Part shown: in pieces, positions 55,776-64,000 of the stretch
Layout of the letters: each line of letters opens with the position of its first letter
Numbering within the stretch: the first letter of the stretch is position 1
NCBI RefSeq assembly: GCF_011386835.1
Contig: NC_088809.1
Coordinates: forward strand, 25,117,067-25,181,066
Source: Chrysemys picta bellii
Lineage: Eukaryota > Chordata > Testudines > Emydidae
Length of the DNA: 64,000 bases
Direction of reading: 5' to 3'
The notes under the pieces: model-generated
Databases searched by the model: none
Seen by the model: only the letters and a program-made list of their open reading frames with translations
What the model was told of the DNA's origin: nothing
Made by a program: the position numbers and the translations under genes

Positions 55776-57250
55776 ACATGGCCTACTCCTCCCCAACACC
55801 CGAAAGTTCCAACTAGAGAAGAGGCAGCTTTCTGAGCAAAGCTCCAGCACTGCATCCTGGAGCACCTTCCTGAAGGGAGGTATTAACAATCCCCACCCGC
55901 AAGGCGCCCAGAAGCTCTGGGCTGGATTCTGTCACTCTCCCAGCATCTCCGGTTCCTCCATTGATGAAACTGCATTAAACTCGACCAGAGATGGCGGTAT
56001 GTTTTGTCTCCTCACATTCTGGCTCTGCTACCTTGGCGAAATCAGTCCAGAGGCAACTGATTGTTGTTGGAGTGGACAGAAACTTCCTGAGTGTTAGAAA
56101 CACTCGACTCTCTGACTGAGCACAGGCTTTCCCAGAACGGCCACTCCAGGAGTGGTTCTGCTGGCCGTATCTTGGCAGATATGACGCTTGTGCTTCTACC
56201 ACTTCCCTGGCACAGGAATGTAAAAATGCCCCCGCTTCAGTGAGTCAGACTGGGAGCAAGCGACAGCCACCATCATTCCTGTCTCTGCTGCCATTTTGTG
56301 TCCCATCTGCCATCTGCACAGCAGTAACCCGCAGGGGGGCAATGCCCAGGAAGGGAATGTCCAAATGCCAAGTCTCCAGTCCCACACCACAGCTCAGAGC
56401 CAGAGCACACCAGCTCCCAGAGCTGCCATGGAACTCATGAAACTCATGATAAGTGAGCATTGAAATAACTCAGGGCATTTAACCTGGGCAACTCCAAAGT
56501 CAAATCTGAAGAGAGATCAGCCATGTAGGTATTGATCAGCTCCTCGAAGTCCGGAGCAGCAGTGGGCTGTCCTAGAATCCCTGTGCTCTTTCCATGTGAG
56601 GACTAATGGACGAGGTCAACACAGTCACAGCACTGTCTCTGGGGTGGGACCAGCTGCATAGAAGCACAGCTGCAACTGCTTCCTAGCCCGCCCACCCTTT
56701 ATGGTGTGAGGCTAAATATAGCAGAGATTGGGACTCTACGGGAGGGCATACAAGTACTTAAGATAGCTAGGAGATTGCAAGGTGACTAAGGCAGGCTCCT
56801 GCAGTGGAAACCTGCTGGCAGCCTTTCAGATTTCCAGAGGGATTCCTCCTGTGGAACAAGAGTGGTTTGCTGTGACCAAGATGCCCTCAGCATTCTCCTC
56901 TGATTCCCAGAGGTGGCAGCTGTGCCCATGATAGCACTGTGGCCTAGGAAGCGGAGCAGTGTTGCTGAGGATCTGGGATGGGGCACTCATATCTGTCAGG
57001 AATGGCATGGGGAGATGAGCACAACTGGTTATCTTGGTCTGGCCTGGGGTCATTTCAGGAAGAAGAGGTGACAGGCTCACGCACTTTGCCTGACCCTGTA
57101 TCATGGAAATCTGGCTGGATGATTCAGCTGGGCCAGAGCTGACCTGGTTGCATCCAGCCAAGAAATCATGCACCATAAAGGGTGATCCCTCCGACCACCG
57201 GGCTTGGCAGTCCCTGCTTGGGGAAAGAAGAGGTCAGGCCGTCTCCACAC
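55776..57250. other. No gene identified
   Basis: Unique-looking sequence; short open frames only. Confidence 0.4.
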
Positions 57251-57254
57251 AGGA

Positions 57255-57400
57255 TGATCCCCATTGTACAGATGTGAAACTGAGGCATAGATAGACTTAA
57301 GTACCTAGCCCAAGGTCACACAGGATGTTTGTGGCAGAGCAGGGAATTGGACCTGGGTCTAGTGTGCTAACCACTGGACCACCCTTCCTCTGCAATATAT
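57255..57400 (-). repeat. MIR SINE remnant
   Basis: ccccattgtacagatgtgaaac, tgaggcatagatagactt, cccaaggtcacacagg, ggcagagcagggaattgg and taaccactggaccacc follow the MIR consensus on the minus strand in order. Confidence 0.88.
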
Positions 57401-57949
57401 GGCAACACTCATGAAAGCAGAGCATGTTACCTAGGCTAGTGCATTCCAACAATGATTTCATCATCCTGTGTGGAGACGGCCTGACCTCCTCTTTCCCCAA
57501 GCAGGGACTGCCAAGCCCGGTGGTCGGAGGGATCTTTGGGAAAGCTGCTGCCTTGGGCTGGACTCCGAGGGTGTGGTCAGAGAGCCCAGAACCTGAGGGT
57601 AGCAGACCTCTCTTGTGGTGGAATAGGGACATTAAGGAACCCCAAGATGAGACCTGACTCAGCAATCTTTGTCCTGCATCCTCTTGGCTGGTTTCTCTTC
57701 CACGGGAAGCTCTCCCCGGTTTGCAATGTGCCGGGTACATTTAGGGCTCTGCTAAACAATTGTTAATTGGGAGATTTCCCAAGTGCTCAGGAGGACTGTC
57801 TCCAAAATCTTTTCATGCGTATGGCCAAAATGGGCCCTGTGATGGCCTCCCACCCCCCGCCATAGCGCTGCCCAGTAACTGGTGCTCTGGAGCAATCCGT
57901 GCGGGCGCTGGAGGCGGGGGCTGATAGACCGGGGTAACATTTCCAAGCC

Positions 57950-58950
57950 CGGCCTGACGTGGGGGCTAAGGCCAGTTTGAGGAGCGAGCGCAGCACTGAT
58001 TGGCATTGGGGGTTAGGAGCCCACACGCCAACTGCTGCTTTTGAAAAATCCCGCTGGAGGCTCAGACGAGAGATGGCTCCTCCTGTGCGGACGACCAAGG
58101 AGCGGCTCCCACCGCCGCCCGGAGCCCCCGAAGCGGGGGCAGAGTCTGGCGTGTCCCCGGACCTCTGGGCAGGACGCCGGGCGCGACGATGGGGAGCCAG
58201 GGGCCCTCGGAAGGAGGCAGGTAGGGGGGCGCCGTGCGGGTGACCAGTTCCGCCCGTGCAGCTCGCCCCCTCCCTCCGAGCCTCCGCAAGGCGAGAGCCG
58301 GGCCGGGCCGGGCGGTGCGATTGCGGGCCGGCTGCGCCCCCCCCCCCGCGCCACGTGACCCACTGACTGCAGCCAGCAACGCCAAGGTGCCCCCCCTCCC
58401 CTGCGCTGCGCTGCGCTGCGCTCCGAGCCTGCCGGAGCAGCCTGTGCGCGGTCCCGGGAGCCGCCGGAGCTGCGCCATGGTGAGCCTGGGTTCTCGGCCG
58501 GGGGCCTGGGGGCGCGGGGCAGGGCGCTGGGGGTCCTGTCTGCAGTCAGACCCGCCCCGTGCCCTTTGCGGGAGCCAGGCGCTGGCTCGCTGCCCTGCCA
58601 CCGCTCAGGTGGGGATGCGCTGCGGCAGCGGGCTCCATCCCGGCCGGGGAGCGCTGGGGCCGCTTGGCCGGGCTTGCTCGGAGGCGGAGAGTGCCGGCTG
58701 GGGTCCCGCGGCCAGTGAGTGTGGGTCCGCCCGGCGCCGGGCTGGGCTTGCAGAAGCTGGAGGCGAAGCAGGGCAAGGGGCCAAGGTCCTTGCTCTACCC
58801 CGGCCCGCTGGCAGCCGCGGGGCCAAGCCGCGGGCAGCTTCTCACCTTCAGGACTCCCGCCGCAGCGGTGTGCAGGTCAGAGCCCCCCACCCCTCCAGCC
58901 ACCTGCTGGGACCCTGGGCCGGAGGAACACGCAGGGACAGATCAGCACTA
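57950..58950 (+). promoter_or_regulatory. CpG island, promoter of an unidentified gene
   Basis: Dense CpG from about 58060 to 58900, the strongest in the window outside repeats. Two inverted CCAAT boxes (ATTGG at 57999-58003 and 58005-58009) lie at its left edge. A (CTGCG)n run lies at about 58403-58424. Possible first coding exons on the plus strand: ATG at 58189 with donor cag|gtaggg at 58221 (MGSQGPSEGG), and ATG at 58477 directly before donor gtgagc. In mammals and birds EIF4H follows LIMK1, but its first-exon coding sequence (MADFDTYDD) is not here. The gene and direction are unknown. Confidence 0.6.
58189..58220 (+). CDS. Candidate first coding exon in CpG island
   Basis: ATGGGGAGCCAGGGGCCCTC onward gives MGSQGPSEGG plus two bases of the next codon, then donor gtaggg. 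Speculative: no downstream exon was identified. Confidence 0.2.
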
Positions 58951-59214
58951 GCCCATGCAATGGACGCTGTAGCTGGGCCCAGCCCAGAGAGCAGGGAGAG
59001 AGACGTGCTGAGTACAGGGATGGGACTCACACCCCGAGGTCAGTGCCACCTTTCACACTGACTCCCGTCCCTGCTAGGCTCATGGCACACACACGTCTGT
59101 CCTCGCCCGAAACACTCCGGGGGCAGGGCCCATGCGAGAGAAACAGTCACAGAGATCAGCCCGCGGGGCACGACGTGACACCCCCTCCGCCCCATGACGA
59201 ACCACAGGAGAGAG

Positions 59215-59933
59215 TCAAGTATCCGAGGGGTAGCCGTGTTAGTCTGAATCTGTAAAAAGCAACAGAGGGTCCTGTGGCACCTTTAAGACTAACAGAAGTA
59301 TTGGGAGCATAAGCTTTCCTGGGTAAGAACCTCACTTCTTCAGATGCAAGTAATGGAAATCTCCAGAGACAGGTATATATCAGTGTGGAGATAACGAGGT
59401 TAGTTCAATCAGGGAGGGTGAGGTGCTCTGCTAGCAGTTGAGGTGTGAACACCAAGGGAGGAGAAACCTGCTTCTGTAATTGGATAGCCATTCACAGTCT
59501 TTGTTTAATCCTGATCTGATGGTGTCAAATTTGCAAATGAACTGGAGCTCAGCAGTTTCTCTTTGGAGTCTGGTCCTGAAGTTTTTTTGCTGTAAGATGG
59601 CTACCTTTACATCTGCCATTGAGTGGCCAGGGAGGTTGAAGTGTTCTCCTACAGGTTTTTGTATATTGCCATTCCTGATATCTGACTTGTGTCCATTTAT
59701 CCTCTTGCGTAGTGACTGTCCAGTTTGGCCAATGTACATAGCAGAGGGGCATTGCTGGCATATATAACATTGGTGGACGTGCAGGTGAATGAGCCGGTGA
59801 TGTTGTAGCTGATCTGGTTAGGTCCTGTGACGGTGTTGCTGGTGTAGATATGTGGGCAGAGTTGGCATCGAGGTTTGTTGCATGGGTTGGTTCCTGAGTT
59901 AGAGCTGTTATGATGCGGTGCGTGGTTGCTGGT
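59215..59933 (-). mobile_element. Penelope-like element 3' part with 16-bp TSD
   Basis: Flanked by the exact 16-bp repeat GAACCACAGGAGAGAG (59199-59214 and 59934-59949). The minus strand carries a GIY-YIG endonuclease fragment, then a 3' tail ending with the complement of gaggggtagccgtgttagtc. Confidence 0.92.
59431..59930 (-). pseudogene. GIY-YIG endonuclease end of Penelope-like retroelement
   Basis: 59739-59431 reads MYIGQTGQSLRKRINGHKSD, then GEHFNLPGHSMADVKV and LQFICKFDTIRSGLNKDCEW. YIGQTGQSLRKRINGHKSD holds the YIG part and the conserved Arg helix. Upstream, in a shifted frame (to about 59930), are CQLCPHIYTSNTVTGPNQIS and FTCTSTNVIYA, the Cys-rich linker typical of these elements. 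A frameshift lies before the YIG. The RT part is missing (5' truncation). Confidence 0.88.
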
Positions 59934-59949
59934 GAACCACAGGAGAGAG

Positions 59950-61660
59950 AGACACAGATGGTTCCTACCACCTGGGGAGTGAAACACAAGCACAGCAGCC
60001 AGTGCTATCAGAAACCATGCCAACCTGGGGATGGGACCCCAGGAAGAGATCACATAGAGATCAGCGCATCTAGCTTCTCATATTGTGCCCATCACCATGG
60101 TGTCTGGGCACCTACATGTAGCCTCCATCCTGGCATGGGAGCCTTTAAAGGAGAAATACAGATCAAAGCTATAGTTCAAACTATAACCATTCCCCTGGGG
60201 TGCGTACCTAACATGCAGAGCAGCGCCACCTTCCATCCAGTCACACAAGGGTCTGGAAAAGGGGAGGGAGTGCACAGAAAGCAGTGACAGCCTTCTGGAA
60301 GTGCCCTGCCTTTATTAATGTATTGCCCCAGGCATGGAGGCCCTGGAGTTTCTGTCACGTAGCATGGCAAAGGGATTGGGGCAGGATATATGCAGCTGAT
60401 AAAGATCTTGACTAGCTTCAGGCAGAGAAATATGAGCTGGGGACAGCCTCAAGGGAAATCCCAGTATAGGATCTGCTCTGCAGTTACCAGGGCTGGAAAC
60501 ACATTGTCCTCTTGGGTCATGTGACTCATGCTCATTAACATTCTGGTTGTGACTCAAAGTCACCCAAGCCGGGAACCTGGCAGCAAAAGGTGACCCTGCT
60601 TCCTTCAGCCATGACCATGTGCACCAGCTGCCATTGGGCACCAGTGGAGGTTGAGTTCTGTTAGTTCGTGTCCCCCATTCTGTTGTTGGGAAGTTGTTTA
60701 CCCATTTCTTGGAGGGAGGAAGGTCTGTTCTGGGAGATGGGCTCCAAGTGAGGTTTGTTTCCTGGAGAGTTTAGCTGCTGCCCCTTCAGCCGCTGTCCCT
60801 TTCTCCTCAAAATCTCCTGAGACCAAAGTGACACCGGGCTGGGTAGGAGGTAGCTGATCTGCCAGGCCACGGAGGGCACCTCCAGCCCAGGACAAGGCAC
60901 AGGGCCAGAGACCAATGCAACTTATGCAAGAGTATATATGGGCCAGGGTAGAGTGCGTTAGTGTGTGGCTGCAATTAGAAAAATCAGTGCAGAACAGGTC
61001 CCGTAGGACCGGTGTTTACTCTCAAAGACTTTCAGAGCAAATCGATGCAATTTGCAAATCGAAAGTTGGTGTTGCAAAGCGTCAGCACTGGGCGCTCAGC
61101 CTGGGATTCGAGCTGGTGGTTTCTGCCATGCACAGTGGTACCAGGCAAAAGGTTCTGCTGCTGGAACTTGTCTGACTGTTGGGAGAGGCAGAATTGCATC
61201 CAGCTTGTGCTTTCGTAGTTCTGTAGTAAAGGTAAAATGAACAGAGCTGGCTTTCCGCCTCATGCAGATGTGTACGGCTAGAAGGGATTACTGTGGTTTA
61301 CTGCAAATGCACTTTAAGCATAGAAATCCAGCCCAAATTAGGCCTGTCTGAGAGCAACATCATGTTTCCCTGGTAAAACATAAGGTGGAGACTAAGGAAA
61401 CTTGCAAAACAACTAGACAAAGCTGTAAAATTCTAATGAACTTTTGATGGATATCACAATTCGGAAGGCTGTGGCAGTGAGAGAGGTTAAGAGGACTGCA
61501 GAAAAGTGAAATCCTCTCTTTCCACTGGCCTTCACCACATGGAGCGTTGGGTGAAATACCAGCCCTGGCGTTACTCCCCACAGGCGGAGGTGAGGTGTCA
61601 GAGACAGGAGAATTGCAAAATTACACAGCACTCAACAGGGCTTGGTGGCATCATTGTTAA
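59950..61660. other. No gene identified
   Basis: Unique-looking sequence. Short open frames on both strands lack family resemblance. Confidence 0.4.
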
Positions 61661-61675
61661 TAACCATGTACAGTA

Positions 61676-61819
61676 TCAGAGGGGTAGCCGTGTTAGTCTG
61701 GATCTGTAAAAAGCAACAGAGAGTCCTGTGGCACCTTTATATGCATACGACAAAGTGGGCATTCACCTACGAATGCTTATGCTCCAATACATCTGTTAGT
61801 CTTAAAGGTGCCACAGGAC
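61676..61819. mobile_element. Penelope-like tails in inverted arrangement, 15-bp TSD
   Basis: The left half is the minus-oriented tail (tcagaggggtagccgtgtta ... gtcctgtggcaccttta). The right half is a plus-oriented tail (caaagtgggcattcacctac ... cttaaaggtgccacaggac). Flanked by TAACCATGTACAGTA at 61661-61675 and 61820-61834, exact. Confidence 0.9.
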
Positions 61820-61829
61820 TAACCATGTA

Positions 61830-62864
61830 CAGTAACTCCTCACTTAATGCTGTAGTTATGTTCCTGAAAAATGCGACTGTGAAAGTGAAACGATGTTAAG
61901 CGAATCCAATTTCCCCATAAGACTTAATGTAAATGGGAGGTTAGGTTCCAGGGCAGCTTCCCCTACTCTGCAAGCACCAGAGGCGGGGGGCTCAACCCTC
62001 AGCCCGCCCACTCCATCCCTTCCACCAAACCCACACCCTTGACCCACCTCTTTTCCCCCCCCACCTCCTCCCCCTTTACTTCGCACGCTGCATCCTGGCT
62101 CCTCCCCCCTCCTTCCCCTCCCTTCTAAGTTGATTGTCACATTCATTCGGGAGGCAGGGCAGCGCCGTATTATTGCCTAGGCTGACAAATTTTCAGGGGC
62201 GGAAGCTCCCCTCCGTGCCCCGCCCCCCTGCTCCAGCTCAAGTCCCCGTCCCCCCTGCTTCAGCTCACCTCCGCCTCCTCTGCGTCCTGTTTCTCTCCCC
62301 TCCCAGTTGTTTCGTGGGGCAGGGAGGAGGGGGAACGTCACACGCTGGGGGAAGAGGCGGGAATTGGGGGAAGGGATCCAATAGGGGAAGGGAGGGGGCG
62401 GAGTTGGGGCGGGGACTTTGGGGACGGGGGTGGAATGGGGGCGGAAAAAGGACGGAGTCGGGGCGGGGCCAGGGCGGCAATTATTTCCCGGCCTAGGGGC
62501 AGCAAAATTATTAATCCGCCACTGAGGCAGGGGGGAGGCGCGCCAAGTCCTCGCTCTCTCCTGCCCGGGGCAAGCAGCTGGCTTGCCACGATCGGGAGGG
62601 AGGGGGAGCCTGCATGCCGAGTCCTCGCTCCTCCCTCCTGCCTCCAAAACGTCCCAAGCCAGCTGATTGCTGCAGGCAGGAGGCGGGGGGGAGGAGGGGG
62701 AAGGTGCTGGGGGAGGGGGGCATAGGGAGGCTGCCAGCTGTGAAGAAAGCAGGCAGCCAAACAACGTAAAAGTGGAGCAGTGCACAACTTTAAATGAGCA
62801 TGTTCCCTAATTGATCAGCAACGAAACAACGTTAAGTGGGACGATTTTAAATGAGGATTTACTG
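61830..62864. mobile_element. TA-flanked DNA transposon (Tigger/mariner-like, non-autonomous)
   Basis: Ends CAGTAACTCCTCACTTAA and TTTAAATGAGGATTTACTG are near-matching inverted repeats, with TA on each side (61828-61829, 62865-62866). No transposase. A hAT element lies inside. Confidence 0.8.
62160..62524. mobile_element. hAT MITE nested in TA-flanked transposon
   Basis: Starts CAGCGCCGTATTA, ends TTAATCCGCCACTG (imperfect inverted repeats). The exact 8-bp duplication is AGGCAGGG (62152-62159 and 62525-62532). Confidence 0.9.
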
Positions 62865-62869
62865 TATAT

Positions 62870-63060
62870 AGATTCTTCAATTCCCTTCCAAAGCCAGAAG
62901 GGACCACTGTGATCATATAGCCTGACCTCCTGCGTAGCACAGACCAGAGAGCTGCCCTGAAATACAGCCTTCACTTTGCAGAACATGGAGTCCCTGCCCC
63001 AAAGGGATTACAGCCCAGGGGCTCTGTCAGAACTACCTGTGGAACTGTCTGACCTACCCT
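62870..63060 (-). mobile_element. CR1-like 3' end, minus strand, degraded
   Basis: ccaaagccagaagggaccac, tgtgatcatatagcctgacc and tcctgcgtagcacagacca match the complement of an older CR1 3' UTR. Confidence 0.65.
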
Positions 63061-63594
63061 TTAGAAATATGCAATGTAGCATTAGATAACTGCTTGGCTG
63101 CCAGGCAGACAGCACTGTAGACGTCTCTACAGGTAAAGTGCAGGATTTAGGGGCCAGGGAGCCATATTTAAGTACCAGGACAAATAGTGAAGTCACTAAA
63201 GAGGATAAAAAGCTGCTAGAGGAATGTGTTGTAATCGGCTTGGCTTCTCTAAGGCTGTGCTGTACAGGTTAGAAACCTGTCACACTTTCTGAAAGACTTA
63301 AAATCAAATTGGTGAATCGAATTTATAAAATTGTGAGCAAGTTTCTCCCAAGGGGCTACTGAAGGGCAAGTGTGCTCTGAAAAGGCTCTGTGTAAAAAGA
63401 TGCTTTCTGATGTGAATTCAAAACTGTGTTTCCTTGCTTAGCCCTGCCCAGCCGGCCCAGTGATGGGAGAGGGAGCTGGATTCTAGCTGCTGTCAGGGGT
63501 GTGTGTGATGGCAGGCTGTAAACAGGAATAGAGGGGAACGTAGAAATATTAGAATGCCATCTGAATTGAGGGTACATCATTGTGGGGATAGAGC
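63061..63594. other. No gene identified
   Basis: AT-balanced unique-looking sequence. No coding or mobile signature. Confidence 0.4.
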
Positions 63595-63611
63595 AGTGAT
63601 TCCCAAACTGG

Positions 63612-64000
63612 GGTTCATAGAATATCAGGGTTGGAAGGGACTTCAGGAGGTCATCTAGTCCAACCCCCTGCTCAAAGCAGGACCAATTCCCAACTAAATC
63701 ATCCCAGCCAGGGCTTTGTCAAGCCTGACCTTAAAAACCTCTAAAGAAGGAAATTCCACCACCTCCCTAGGTAACCCATTCCAGTGCTTCACCACCCTCC
63801 TAGTGAAAAAGTTTTTCCTAATATCCATCCTAAACCTCCCCAACTGCAACTTGAGACCATTACTCCTTGTTCTGTCATCAGGTACCACTGAGAACAGTCT
63901 AGATCCATCCTCTTTGGAACCCCCTTTCAGGTAGTTGAAAGCAGCTATCGAATCCCCCCTCATTCTTCTCTTCTGCAGACTAAACAATCCCAGTTCCCTC
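63612..64000 (-). mobile_element. CR1 LINE 3' end, minus strand, runs off window
   Basis: Complement of the tail gatattctatga, then on the minus strand [40 protein letters not shown] and [20 protein letters not shown]. It follows a hAT-like start cagtgattcccaaactgggg at 63592, so it probably inserted there. Confidence 0.93.

Overview
This is vertebrate nuclear DNA, most likely from a turtle. The evidence is a split gene with GT-AG introns, many CR1 LINE copies of the kind that fills chelonian genomes, reptile-type hAT MITEs, Penelope-like retroelement ends and MIR-like SINE remnants. The species call is inference; no search was run.

The one gene identified with confidence is LIMK1 (LIM domain kinase 1, + strand). 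Its ten 3' coding exons lie at 2-12963. They encode the end of the Ser/Pro-rich linker, the whole kinase domain and the C-terminal tail, with a 3' UTR that probably runs to about 15120. The LIM and PDZ exons lie upstream of the window. The introns hold a CR1-inside-CR1 nest with a further hAT insertion (1072-5240), a third CR1 (5375-6340), a small hAT (6680-6815) and a 3.5 kb G-rich minisatellite (7728-11190). One inverted copy of the minisatellite unit sits in the last intron. One intron uses a GC-AG donor.

From 15.1 to 32.2 kb the sequence is mostly layered transposable elements: CR1 on both strands, a truncated Gypsy-type LTR element with SCAN-like gag and zinc knuckle (18110-20908), a possible DIRS-like fragment, hAT elements with intact 8-bp target duplications, and LTR fragments.

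At 32.86-35.73 kb lies a 958-codon open frame I cannot identify. It is built almost wholly of 12-residue repeats: two separate 16-unit arrays plus diverged flanking units in the same 12-codon register. It carries three TQT motifs of the dynein light chain LC8 type. A YY1/CRE-like element lies just upstream. A short candidate exon in matching phase lies 7 kb downstream (42845-42889). This is the best candidate in the window for something undescribed.

35.7-46.5 kb holds a CR1, related LTRs (one solo LTR with a 5-bp duplication), and a 2 kb solo LTR that two hAT elements have entered. 46.51-48.56 kb is a second minisatellite, rich in CTGTCACAC and CTGCAG. 48.6-57.9 kb is mostly unique-looking DNA with a Gypsy LTR copy and MIR remnants; I recognise no exon there. 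57.95-58.95 kb is a CpG island with inverted CCAAT boxes and two possible first coding exons; the gene is not identified. The right end holds two Penelope-like insertions with 15-16 bp duplications, a TA-flanked DNA transposon carrying a nested hAT, and a CR1 that runs off the edge.
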